DNA of 46,706 nucleotides, from contig ONBG01000044.1 of the NCBI GenBank assembly GCA_900316015.1, positions 1-46,706 of the forward strand, in the 5' to 3' direction. Made by a program: the position numbers and the translations under genes. This DNA comes from an uncultured Prevotella sp. GTDB lineage: Bacteria; Bacteroidota; Bacteroidia; Bacteroidales; Bacteroidaceae. This document shows, piece by piece, positions 7,153 through 15,228 of this stretch (positions are counted from its first letter, which is position 1; every line of letters starts with the position of its first letter). The notes below the pieces were generated by a model. It saw only the letters and a list, made by a program, of their open reading frames with translations. It searched no databases and was not told the origin of the DNA.

Positions 7153-7357
7153 GGACTATTTTTTCTATTGATCAACAAACTTGAGAGAATTTTCCTTTTG
7201 ATAAACTATTCATCTAAAATGATCTGATCACCCTACTGGCTCACCCTATGTTTCTTCTTCTTATCTTCGTAGATGATCTTTTCATGACTACCTTAGAACA
7301 TATAGGAAAATATTATCCTTTATAAGGATTATTAGAAACAATTTCGCCAATGGATCT

Positions 7358-8392
7358 TTATGGACGAACAGGTCGAATTGGAAATCCAAAATAACGTATA
7401 TTATTACTTAAATAATACTCAGCATCGTAAGAGAATAAGCGGAAAGCATTGTAACTCTTAGATGTATAAACAGAGCTAGACCAATAATCCCCATTGATAT
7501 TATAGACGCTACGATGACCATATACATATCCAGCAGCTGGCAAGAAAATAGAATTTCCATTAACCTTACTTACAACTAGGTATCCAAGAACCCCATTTTG
7601 CTCTTTCCATGTCCAAGTACAACCCTTGACAAGTTCGTCTATTTCCTTTTGTGTAGGCATTCTCCAAGGACTACCGAGATTTACTGTAGCAGCATCATCC
7701 TCTGGATCAAGAGTTGTCTTGTTATCAGTAAAGCCGTTATACCCACAAGTATCACTTACACAATATTTGGTTAATGAGTTTTTACTTCCCTTACACCATT
7801 TGTACGTGCTCCATTCATAATTGTCTTTTGGAGTCACTTCACCCCAGGCATAATAATACCCGTAGCCTTCTGGATCCTTTGCCCCTATATTACGTGTAGC
7901 CCATTTAACACTAAGCCCTAGGTCAACATACTCAGGTAATTCATCGGCAAGAGTTGTAAAACTTTTCACTTCTCCATACCATGCCTTCCCATTGAGTAAA
8001 ATATAGGGACGATAATAATATTTAGTGTTTTTATCAAGATTTGGAATTGTAAATATAAAGGTTCCTGTTTTGTACCTACCTACAGAAATTTTACTGTCCC
8101 CAAAATTCGGATCATGATTCTTCTTTGACCAACAAATTCCCTCTTCACTCGCAACATTGACGTCAAGGTTGAGATTGCTTTCTACTATCATATATCCTCG
8201 CATAGAATTAGCGGAGACCAAATTTGGATCACCAGCTGTAAGGTTAAATGTATTTTCTGGCAACGTGAAGGTGAGGCTGTCGAAAGGTTGACTTTGCACA
8301 GTACCTTTTCCTCCATTCCATACAATAAACTGTTGTGCATTAGCAGTAAGTATCATAAAAGACAATGCCAATAAAGTAAATATTTTCTTCAT
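7358..8392 (-). CDS. exported protein with FISUMP/lectin-like C-terminal domain
   Basis: The 344-aa protein has a clear signal peptide (MKKIFTLLALSFMILTANAQ). A fibronectin-like beta domain follows (about 55-150, ending YGEVKSFTTL). A C-terminal domain (about 153-344) is typical of Bacteroidales Fibrobacter-succinogenes-major-paralogous (FISUMP, C-type-lectin-like) proteins: YVDLGLSVKWATRNIG, YYYAWGEVTPK, SPWRMPTQKEIDELVKG, IFLPAAGYVYG and DYWSSSVYTS. It is expected at the cell surface or outside the cell; ligand unknown. It follows the 162-aa gene by 11 bases and is the second gene of a unit driven by the promoter block at 8966-9123. No terminator other than the weak inverted repeat at 7091-7152 is seen. 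Confidence 0.8.
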   Translation of the reverse strand: MKKIFTLLALSFMILTANAQQFIVWNGGKGTVQSQPFDSLTFTLPENTFNLTAGDPNLVSANSMRGYMIVESNLNLDVNVASEEGICWSKKNHDPNFGDSKISVGRYKTGTFIFTIPNLDKNTKYYYRPYILLNGKAWYGEVKSFTTLADELPEYVDLGLSVKWATRNIGAKDPEGYGYYYAWGEVTPKDNYEWSTYKWCKGSKNSLTKYCVSDTCGYNGFTDNKTTLDPEDDAATVNLGSPWRMPTQKEIDELVKGCTWTWKEQNGVLGYLVVSKVNGNSIFLPAAGYVYGHRSVYNINGDYWSSSVYTSKSYNAFRLFSYDAEYYLSNNIRYFGFPIRPVRP

Positions 8393-8403
8393 AATTTTCT
8401 CGT

Positions 8404-8892
8404 TTAATGTTTTATAAACTTATAACTTACACCGCTACTTGTGCGGACAATATAAATTTGATTACGATGATTCGGAAGATTGATAACTGCACTCCCGCCA
8501 TCAGCATTGGAACTTGCTGAATTTACCAAGTTACCATCTATCATATAAACGCTAATACGCTCTCCCTTTGCAAGTCCTTTAGCAACAAGGGCATTGTCGA
8601 TTACATTGAACACAATTTTGCTTTTGTCTTTTACTTTAGGTAAATCAATGCTTGTGGAAGAGTTATCGCCCCAATAAAGTTTACTGACCTCAGAATAAGC
8701 ATATTCGACACTCGTTCCATTAGGCACATTAATTAGTAAGTTTGAGCCAAACACTACTGTCGGACTGTCCTTAAAAGCAAATTCCACTGTTTTGCCATTT
8801 GTTAGCAGCAGAAGTACTCCGCTATCAGCCCGAGCAGCCCATGGTATAAACCATAGGAGACACGAAAAAATAAAGGATAAATAATGTTTCAT
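8404..8892 (-). CDS. small exported protein with T9SS-like sorting tail
   Basis: The 162-aa product has a signal peptide (about 1-22, ending AARA), a beta-rich middle region (VLLLLTNGKTVEFAF, SKLYWGDN) and a C-terminal stretch resembling type IX secretion sorting tails (ISVYMIDGNLV, then IYIVRTSSGVSYKFIKH). Such short proteins are common in Prevotella next to surface lectin and BspA-like proteins, and their function is unknown. It is first in a two-gene unit, with about 150 bases of leader after the promoter block. A broken copy of its C-terminus survives at 11041-11140, showing that the gene was once duplicated here. Confidence 0.75.
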   Translation of the reverse strand: MKHYLSFIFSCLLWFIPWAARADSGVLLLLTNGKTVEFAFKDSPTVVFGSNLLINVPNGTSVEYAYSEVSKLYWGDNSSTSIDLPKVKDKSKIVFNVIDNALVAKGLAKGERISVYMIDGNLVNSASSNADGGSAVINLPNHRNQIYIVRTSSGVSYKFIKH

Positions 8893-8965
8893 AAATTTAT
8901 TATAGAATTAATACCGTCCGACAAATGTTAGTTTTCATCTCATGAAAAGAAGAGAGGAATAAGCT

Positions 8966-9123
8966 GAGTTAAGAGCGCAACTCCAAGCAAACGCCTTCTT
9001 CTATACGGGTCTCCACTCCACCGTTCTCACGGCTTCAACATGGTAACAATTGCAAAATTATGTCTTCCATTTTAACTTTCCAAAATTTTAAGGAAGGAAG
9101 TGATCCTTATGGATGAAATGGAT
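8966..9123 (-). promoter_or_regulatory. duplicated promoter-leader block, copy 1
   Basis: This block is nearly identical to 14428-14587. On the minus strand it carries TTTG (9084-9081), exactly 20 bases, then TAATTTTGC (9060-9052), a full Bacteroidetes promoter, followed by about 80 conserved leader bases. A five-codon open frame M-L-K-P-stop (9041-9027) starts right after the predicted transcription start. It drives the 162-aa and FISUMP genes. Between it and 9365 (9124-9365) I see only a small hairpin at 9182-9204 and an 18-base near-palindrome at 9319-9336. Confidence 0.8.
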
Positions 9124-9365
9124 AAAAAAGAGGATAACATGAGGAATGTTAATCATAACAAAATATAAACTCAACATGTGGATAGAATCATCATTCGATT
9201 CTATGGTACATCTTCCTGTTCCTTCATATATTCTTTGCATAGAGCGAAGTAAAGGAAGCATTGAAGAGAAGTCCTACTGTCTTTTGTGACTTGCCTGACA
9301 GTCAGACTGATGAATGGCTTGCTGTCGCGATAGCAAAACCATGTTTTTTTCTTCTTGACATAATA

Positions 9366-9399
9366 AACCCCGAAAGTCTTTTGTCTAACTTTCGGGGTT
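9366..9399 (-). terminator. intrinsic terminator of the LRR-protein unit
   Basis: AACCCCGAAAGT (9366-9377) and ACTTTCGGGGTT (9388-9399) form a perfect 12-bp stem with a 10-base loop. On the minus strand it is followed by TTATTATG, 50 bases past the stop of the LRR gene. It separates the two exported-protein units. Confidence 0.85.
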
Positions 9400-9449
9400 C
9401 AGATCAATTTTGATACGTACTCAGTTCTATTAAGCTATAAATGTCTATT

Positions 9450-11015
9450 TTATTTCACGAAAATCTTCCGTGTCGTTCCATCGCTATATCTTATTATATT
9501 AATGCCTTTTCTCATTTCCTGTAGACGAATACCATTAGTATCGTAGATTTCTTTCTTCAGCTTGCCACCCGTAATCTGGTGATACTCAACACCTGTACTT
9601 GCGCCAGAATTTATAAATAAATATTCTGGTATCTCCCCAAAAGATCTTACATGCAGAGTTGCTGGCCCATAGACATCTGCCAAATTTGATTTCTCATTCC
9701 TTAGATGAGCAAATGGATTACCGTTTTTCAAATCAACAGCCCAAGCTCTATAATCTAAATACTGCATCGTGGATGTCCAATAAGAATCTTTAGCCAAGGG
9801 GGTGCCCACTTTCGATAAAGCAGCATTAATTTCTGGAAGATTCGAGTAAAGATCATTCATCTCTCCTAAGGATGGAAGATACCCAATCTCACCATTAGGA
9901 AATGTATAAGCGGCAGCTAAGCTAACTGCAGTATTCTTCGAACTGGAGAGAGCGCTATTAATTAAACATGTATTCTTTGCCCCTGCGTAGTCATTAACAG
10001 CTTCACCAGGGTTGGAGTTACTATAATTAGGAGAATTTTTCGCGACACCGGTTACGAATCCATCCGCTCCCCAAACAACGAGGCTCGAAGAAGCATCTTC
10101 TTTAGCAATAATAGCTTTTGTGTGATCTGTTATCAGCGCAATGCCAATCACATCATCATTACGGGAGGTATTCCAAGACGAATAACTTGTGAAAGCACCA
10201 TATTTATCGAAAATGTAAACACCATTTGAAGGAAGAACAACCTCTTTTAATGAAGAACCCTGATCAGGAATAATCTGAACATTGGTAAACTTTTTCCAAC
10301 CATCTGCTGACTTATAGTCTTCTACCGATCCTGCTGGGACCATAAGGACGCAATTCATATTAAAGCCATTGAAGTTTTCACCCACAAAAGTAGGAGGCGT
10401 TATAGCCTTGCATATCAAAATATCAACGTTATAACATTGGTTAAACACAAAACCCTTTTTCCAGCCTTCTTTACCACCCTCATCCCATCCAATTCTTTTA
10501 ACAGAAGAAGGTATTGTAATCTTCTTTAAGCCGATGCATTGATTCAAAGCTTCTGCTGTAATTTCCGATATACCTTCTGGAAATTCAATCTCTTTAAGAT
10601 TCCTGTCACCCCAAAAGAGACAACCGCCCATGTTTCCTTGATATTTTACGCCTTGGGGCAAAATTATTTTCTTTAGAGAATAGCAGCGTGAGAAGACATT
10701 AGATTCAAACTCATTGACTGTCGGTGGCAAAGTGACACTTGTGACATCTGACTCATAGAACGCCCCAGCGCCGAGCTTTGTCACCTTGTACGTCTTTTTA
10801 CCATCTGAAGCAAAAGAAGGTAGAACAATATCTCCAGAATAACTACTTCTAGAAAAATACCATGTACCCGTATAAGTAACCTTACACGTAGAATCGTCAA
10901 TGATCTCATAGCTGATACCATTGTCTGTGAACTTTCTCTCTCCTCCATAAGCTTTAACGCTTACACCACATAAAAGGGTCAAGGACAATAATAGCAAAGT
11001 AGATATTTTCTTCAT
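9450..11015 (-). CDS. BspA-like LRR protein with kinase-ectodomain-like C-terminal half
   Basis: The 521-aa exported protein has a signal peptide (MKKISTLLLLSLTLLCGVSV). BspA-type leucine-rich repeats (LRR_5, about 30-205) follow, with units such as VTSVTLPPTV, LKKIILPQGV and LKKITIPSSV, then a capping segment (VLMVPAGSVEDYKSADGWKK). From about residue 266 to 445 it carries a lectin-like domain (VIGIALITDH, GADGFVTGV, AAAYTFPNGEIGYLPSLGEM, SYWTSTMQYL, FAHLRNE) that aligns closely with the outer domain of the kinase encoded at 15229-17127. It ends in a short sorting-tail-like segment (IRLQEMRKGINII to KIFVK). BspA-like proteins bind host or partner cells; the ligand here is unknown. It is the last gene of the unit and is followed by a strong terminator. 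Confidence 0.85.
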   Translation of the reverse strand: MKKISTLLLLSLTLLCGVSVKAYGGERKFTDNGISYEIIDDSTCKVTYTGTWYFSRSSYSGDIVLPSFASDGKKTYKVTKLGAGAFYESDVTSVTLPPTVNEFESNVFSRCYSLKKIILPQGVKYQGNMGGCLFWGDRNLKEIEFPEGISEITAEALNQCIGLKKITIPSSVKRIGWDEGGKEGWKKGFVFNQCYNVDILICKAITPPTFVGENFNGFNMNCVLMVPAGSVEDYKSADGWKKFTNVQIIPDQGSSLKEVVLPSNGVYIFDKYGAFTSYSSWNTSRNDDVIGIALITDHTKAIIAKEDASSSLVVWGADGFVTGVAKNSPNYSNSNPGEAVNDYAGAKNTCLINSALSSSKNTAVSLAAAYTFPNGEIGYLPSLGEMNDLYSNLPEINAALSKVGTPLAKDSYWTSTMQYLDYRAWAVDLKNGNPFAHLRNEKSNLADVYGPATLHVRSFGEIPEYLFINSGASTGVEYHQITGGKLKKEIYDTNGIRLQEMRKGINIIRYSDGTTRKIFVK

Positions 11016-11040
11016 ATTTATTATTTTATAAACTTATATT

Positions 11041-11140
11041 TTACACCTTTACTTGTGCAGACGACATTAATTTCATAACAACGATTAGGATAATGGATAA
11101 CAGTACTTCCACCTGTAGCTCAACAAGATCTCCCTCTATC
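11041..11140 (-). pseudogene. 3' remnant of a paralogue of the 162-aa exported protein
   Basis: The minus strand reads GGSTVIHYPNRCYEINVV then CTSKGVKYKFIK and a stop at 11043-11041. This corresponds residue for residue to the C-terminus of the 162-aa protein (GGSAVINLPNHRNQIYIV, RTSSGVSYKFIKH). Upstream in another frame IEGDLVEL matches IDGNLVNS of that protein, so a frameshift is present and the first three-quarters are missing. It directly precedes the LRR gene, just as the intact copy precedes the FISUMP gene. Confidence 0.8.
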
Positions 11141-11770
11141 AAAGTTCTGGTATTTATGATAGAAATGCCAATAAACAAAAAAATCTATCAAAAGGATTAA
11201 AGTTCCAAAATATAACACGAAAGACTTATTCAAACAGTCATCTATACAAGACGGAGGCCCAGAAAAGATCCCAAGAGGGAAAGTTATTGATAAGATCGAC
11301 AAAACCAGAATAAATATATTCAGATAGAGAAAGAGTATGAAATAATGGTTTGGCAAATATTCCAGAAGGCATTTACTTTTTGAGTTATACAAGTCCTCAA
11401 AGATTTCTTTACAATCACTTTCACAATAATATCTCTTCCTTATATTTTGGATAATATGATGGTCACGGCGAGAAGTAAAACCGAAATTAACGCACGAAGT
11501 TGATAACATACTAAGTATCAATATCGATAACGAATAGATCCCTAATAGGACATATTGATAGCTTTCACTAACCGAATGCTTAAATGGATAAATATAGGCA
11601 TATCCATATCCAACAAAGACGAAAGAGATAGCGACAATAAAACTTACAATACAATTCGTCTTATGATTATCATTTTCTGCATACTGATTATGTAATTGCA
11701 AAGACAGATCGTCGCTTATACGTCTCTCATCTCTGCCGTTTGCTTCATTTTCCTGTGTTTCTGTACTCAT
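11120..11770 (-). CDS. hypothetical four-helix membrane protein
   Basis: The 216-aa product has two pairs of hydrophobic segments (about residues 40-62, 70-93, 142-165 and 180-200) separated by a hydrophilic stretch of about 45 residues, and a charged N-terminus. I do not recognise the family. The final residues (FDRGRSC) lie in DNA derived from the broken 162-aa paralogue, so its natural C-terminus may have been altered when the genes joined. It lies five bases after the 60-aa gene and belongs to the GLUG-protein unit. A role in anchoring or export of its neighbours is possible but unsupported. Confidence 0.65.
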   Translation of the reverse strand: MSTETQENEANGRDERRISDDLSLQLHNQYAENDNHKTNCIVSFIVAISFVFVGYGYAYIYPFKHSVSESYQYVLLGIYSLSILILSMLSTSCVNFGFTSRRDHHIIQNIRKRYYCESDCKEIFEDLYNSKSKCLLEYLPNHYFILFLYLNIFILVLSILSITFPLGIFSGPPSCIDDCLNKSFVLYFGTLILLIDFFVYWHFYHKYQNFDRGRSC

Positions 11771-11775
11771 AGCTG

Positions 11776-11958
11776 TTAATAATTTATCTCATTCGACATA
11801 TCTTCTTGACTATTCTCTTCCATATCATCCAAAATGACATTTTGCTTCGACCATTGAATGGTAGTTGAATCATCTTTTTTAGGCAAAGACGTTGTGATCA
11901 TTTGGCTTAGCTGAAATTCAATAATTTCAGAACATGGACTTATATAGACTTTCTTCAT
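11776..11958 (-). CDS. 60-aa Prevotella-type small protein
   Basis: The start MKKVYISPCSEIIEFQLSQM and the acidic tail (ILDDMEENSQEDMSNEINY) place it in a large, uncharacterised group of short Bacteroidales proteins that begin MKKxYxxP and often lie next to surface-protein genes. It has no true signal peptide. It starts two bases after the GLUG gene ends and is followed five bases later by the membrane-protein gene, so all three are cotranscribed. Function unknown. Confidence 0.75.
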   Translation of the reverse strand: MKKVYISPCSEIIEFQLSQMITTSLPKKDDSTTIQWSKQNVILDDMEENSQEDMSNEINY

Positions 11959-11960
11959 CG

Positions 11961-14273
11961 TTATTTGATTATTATTTTCTTATGATTATAAATATAAAGA
12001 CCGGGAGCTGTAGGCTTACCGTTCAGCTTTAATCCGTTTATAGTATACCATGCATCCCCTTCCAAAGTATTATATTTTATTGGCTTTACAGGTGTAGTAC
12101 AGCCATCATAATTAAACACATATGCTTTAGCTGCACCACTATTATTATAGAAATAAGCTTTTGTATTCCCAAAGGTTTCAGCATTATAACGATAAAAACC
12201 GACTGTATTATTGAGCATACTCAGCACAAAGGCATAACCTGTAGTGACTTTATCCAAAACAGGCGTTGACATGTCGCAACCTAAAAGGTCATTGTCTTTG
12301 AAGGCATCATCCTGAGAAGTAAAATCTCCCGTAACTGATTGCAATTTTGCCTGGCTATCTGTATTCCTTATAATGACTGCATGATTAAGAAAAGCACATT
12401 TTCCCACGTTCGTCAGATGGAATGATGATGTCTGCTCCTTAGCCTTGAATAATTCCGAATTATCCATAACATTAAAGCTTAATTTACTACAATAGAACGT
12501 ATTGTAATAATAGCCATCATTCCCATCATTACACGAAAGGAGAATATCTTGCCCTGGCATATCAGCCAATAATGGAGTATTTTCCCTTATAAATATCCAT
12601 TGAGCATCATCACCTATTTTCTTAAAGAGACCTTCACCAAACATGTCTGAAAGCGGAAGTTGAGTATTGTTCTTTGACTTATATTGATTATCTCCATTCC
12701 CTATAACTTCTTCTGCATAATAATTATCAGCAGGATCACTATAATTATCAGCAGGATCAGCACATATGCCACAAACATTGTGGTAACTAGAGAGCCTCCC
12801 AACATTGTATGAATACTTTACATTGCTACCATTTCCAACAACTCCACCAACATACCAATATCCTGATATTTTCCCTTTATTATAACAATAGGAAACTAAA
12901 CCAGACCAACTCTGCTCTCCTACAATACCTCCAACACTTTCAGCATCTAAGGCACTAATATCTCCATAATTGTAACAATGAGTTATAGAAGAAGTTCTTT
13001 GACTAGAAATGCCTCTGCTGAGACCACAAATCCCTCCTACTATACCACAAGCTGGTGCTGATCCCTTTGCTGACCCATAACTTATGATTGAGCCCTTATT
13101 ATAGCAATAAGAAATCGTATCATCGGAATTTATAGAACCACAAATGCCTCCAACGTACTTAGAGCTACCGCTTTTCCCTATTATAGTACCGAAATTAGCA
13201 CATTTCTTAATCGTTTTATGTTGACTTGCGATACCACCGACATACTCTCCGATAGCTTCCACTTTACCATAATTCACACATCCAACAATGATGTGTAACC
13301 CATCGGAACCACTAATACCTCCCGCATCACCTCCTTCAGATGTAACCTTACCATAATTCGTACAATTAAATATGCTACCTGAATTGGCAATTCCTGACGC
13401 ATAACGAGTTTTCGCAACAATATTTCCGTAATTCTTGCAATTTTCAATTAATTTGCTAGAAGACGAAATACCCGAAGCATAATATTTTGAGGAAATTGTC
13501 CCATAGCTTACACAATTTATAATAAGTTGACCATCTTGTGAACATATGCCTGCAGCTCGATGACTATTTGTCACCTTCCCTCTAAAAGTACATCCAGAAA
13601 TAACTTGACTTTTATTTAAAATATAGCCGTATTGACATATTCCACCTGCTCCATATCCATCACCGTCAGAGGAAATAGAACCTTGAACCTCACAATTCAT
13701 AATAGCATCCCCTTCGAACTGACTACATATACCTCCACAACCATAACTACTTCCTATATAAACATCTAACAACTTCAATTTTTTTATATATAAGCCTCGA
13801 AAACAATAAAAAAGACCAGGGGAAGTTCCCCTATCTTGTCTCTGTACTAACCCTTTTATCGTATGCCATTGCCCATCAAGGCTCCCCTCAAACGGTTTAT
13901 TATTATGCAATTCTAAAGCTGCAGGATTAACAAGGTCGTAATCATCATCTAAAACATTTTCATTTAGGATAATATCCGAAGTCAATTTAAAATATTTCCC
14001 TTTATAAGATTGTCCAGCATTTATTTGTTGTATTAAAAAAGCTAATTGCTGAGGAGTTTTGATTTGATATGCCGTGGATTCCGTCTCTCCATCACCCCCC
14101 CCGAATTTAGATGCGATAGTTCCATCCCAAGCTGTCTGAGCAAATCCTTTATTGCCCAGCAGACAAATAATAATACAAATTAATCTCAAAAAATCACCAC
14201 CAACAGAATGTTTCTGTTTTATTGTCCACAATCTACTCATAATTAAAATATTAAAGTTGAACCTACATTGCAT
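11961..14273 (-). CDS. large GLUG-repeat surface protein with sorting tail
   Basis: The 770-aa product is an exported beta-helix-type adhesin-like protein. After a hydrophobic signal segment (FLRLICIIICLLGNKGFAQ, about residues 28-46) comes an entry domain (TAYQIKTPQQLAFLIQQI, LTSDI, FEGSLDGQWHTIKGL). Many degenerate GLUG repeats of about 22 residues follow, with cores such as CxNYGxVxxxxxxxGGI, over residues 160-510. The C-terminal segment GDAWYTINGLKLNGKPTAPG then LYIYNHKKIIIK is a Prevotella-type sorting tail. The true start may be the Met at codon 12 (14240), closer to the signal segment. It is first in a unit driven by the promoter block at 14428-14587. Base composition is AT-rich relative to flanking genes. 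Confidence 0.82.
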   Translation of the reverse strand: MQCRFNFNILIMSRLWTIKQKHSVGGDFLRLICIIICLLGNKGFAQTAWDGTIASKFGGGDGETESTAYQIKTPQQLAFLIQQINAGQSYKGKYFKLTSDIILNENVLDDDYDLVNPAALELHNNKPFEGSLDGQWHTIKGLVQRQDRGTSPGLFYCFRGLYIKKLKLLDVYIGSSYGCGGICSQFEGDAIMNCEVQGSISSDGDGYGAGGICQYGYILNKSQVISGCTFRGKVTNSHRAAGICSQDGQLIINCVSYGTISSKYYASGISSSSKLIENCKNYGNIVAKTRYASGIANSGSIFNCTNYGKVTSEGGDAGGISGSDGLHIIVGCVNYGKVEAIGEYVGGIASQHKTIKKCANFGTIIGKSGSSKYVGGICGSINSDDTISYCYNKGSIISYGSAKGSAPACGIVGGICGLSRGISSQRTSSITHCYNYGDISALDAESVGGIVGEQSWSGLVSYCYNKGKISGYWYVGGVVGNGSNVKYSYNVGRLSSYHNVCGICADPADNYSDPADNYYAEEVIGNGDNQYKSKNNTQLPLSDMFGEGLFKKIGDDAQWIFIRENTPLLADMPGQDILLSCNDGNDGYYYNTFYCSKLSFNVMDNSELFKAKEQTSSFHLTNVGKCAFLNHAVIIRNTDSQAKLQSVTGDFTSQDDAFKDNDLLGCDMSTPVLDKVTTGYAFVLSMLNNTVGFYRYNAETFGNTKAYFYNNSGAAKAYVFNYDGCTTPVKPIKYNTLEGDAWYTINGLKLNGKPTAPGLYIYNHKKIIIK

Positions 14274-14427
14274 ATAGCATTCCGAATAATTACAGTAAGC
14301 ATCACTCCCAACGATACCTTGGTTTTTAGATATTAGTTACTGATCCATATAGAAATAAGGCGTGGGAGTTATTACTGGCCATTTGCTCTCATCTCACTGG
14401 ACGAATTATTATCTGTAAATTCAGAAA

Positions 14428-14587
14428 GAGTTAAAAGCGCAACGCCAAGCAAACGCCTTCTTCTATACGGGTCTCCATTCTACCGTTCATTCACGGCTTC
14501 AGCATGGTAACAATTGCAAAATTATGTTTTCTATTTTATCTTTCCAAAATTTTGAGGAAGGAAGCGACCCTTATGGATGAAATGGAT
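14428..14587 (-). promoter_or_regulatory. duplicated promoter-leader block, copy 2
   Basis: This block matches 8966-9123 over its whole length with scattered substitutions and one 2-base insertion. TTTG (14548-14545), 20 bases and TAATTTTGC (14524-14516) are unchanged. The leader frame M-L-K-P-stop (14505-14491) is conserved, with a synonymous Leu codon change. It drives the GLUG-60aa-membrane-LRR unit, leaving about 240 bases of 5' leader before the GLUG gene. That leader (14274-14427) also holds a weak inverted repeat (ACTCCCA 14304-14310 / TGGGAGT 14363-14369). Confidence 0.8.
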
Positions 14588-14643
14588 GAGATCCTATTTT
14601 TAATAGGTATGAAAAAAAGTAATGGCATTCCAAATAAATGTAT

Positions 14644-14652
14644 TACCTTTGC
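14644..14652 (+). promoter_or_regulatory. -7 box of the HTH-protein/kinase unit
   Basis: TACCTTTGC matches the -7 consensus. No TTTG is present 19-22 bases upstream, so the promoter may be weak or activator-dependent. Its position supports translation from 14676 rather than from the ATG at 14622, which lies upstream of it. Confidence 0.55.
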
Positions 14653-14675
14653 AACATCAAATACTTTCTAATGAT

Positions 14676-15227
14676 ATGGTTTTAGACAAAAAAGCACAAG
14701 AATTAATTACGAAACAATTTGGACGAGACCTGAGTATTCCTACGGATTTTAACGATCTCTCTGACGATATAAAGGATAAGACTGGCAAGCTTCTCAGCGT
14801 GAATACCCTGAAACGGCTCTTTGGCTGGCTGCCTGGCGTGGAGCCAAGGGAGAGCACATTAGAAATCTTAGCCCGCTATGCTAAATATGGATCCTGGAAA
14901 ATCATGGAGAAGGAATGGACGGGAAAGTCTTCTGAGATAGGAAAGATCTCCGCAACGATCGTCTACCCTGAGCAACTCCATAACGGACAAACCGTTGTCA
15001 TTAAGTATGAGCCGAACCGGACACTGCGGTTGAAGAAGATCAACGGCAATGATTTTGAGATTTTAGATGCTTCCAGTTCAAAACTCCAGAAGGGTGATAT
15101 CATGGTAATCCTCAGTATCAACAAGGGATTGCCTTTCATTGCCAAGGAAGTATGGCGCAAGGGACAGAACATAGGGAGCTATCAGGGTGGAAAAGGCAGT
15201 GGTATTCAATTCATAGAGATCATCTGA
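14676..15227 (+). CDS. HTH-like protein coupled to the kinase gene
   Basis: From the Met at 14676 the product has 183 aa. An upstream in-frame ATG at 14622 would add 18 residues but precedes the -7 box. The N-terminal 65 residues match a widespread Bacteroidales module resembling a DNA-binding helix-turn-helix: LITKQFGRDL, FNDLSDDIKDKTGKLLSVNT, LKRLFGW, then PRESTLEILARYAKYGSWK. The C-terminal part (about 80-183) is beta-rich (ATIVYPEQLHNGQTVVIKYE, LQKGDIMVILSINKG) and unrecognised. It has no signal peptide or membrane segment, so it is cytoplasmic. Its stop is one base from the kinase start, so the two are coupled. It may be a regulator controlled by the kinase; that is inference. Confidence 0.75.
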   Translation: MVLDKKAQELITKQFGRDLSIPTDFNDLSDDIKDKTGKLLSVNTLKRLFGWLPGVEPRESTLEILARYAKYGSWKIMEKEWTGKSSEIGKISATIVYPEQLHNGQTVVIKYEPNRTLRLKKINGNDFEILDASSSKLQKGDIMVILSINKGLPFIAKEVWRKGQNIGSYQGGKGSGIQFIEII

Positions 15228-15228
15228 T

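Noticed and set aside
9319-9336. Near-palindrome TTGCTGTCGCGATAGCAA
   Set aside because: It has mismatches, no second copy and no associated promoter, so it is probably chance.
14622-14675. 18-codon N-terminal extension of the HTH-like protein
   Set aside because: The -7 box at 14644-14652 lies inside it and the residues do not resemble the family; start at 14676 preferred.
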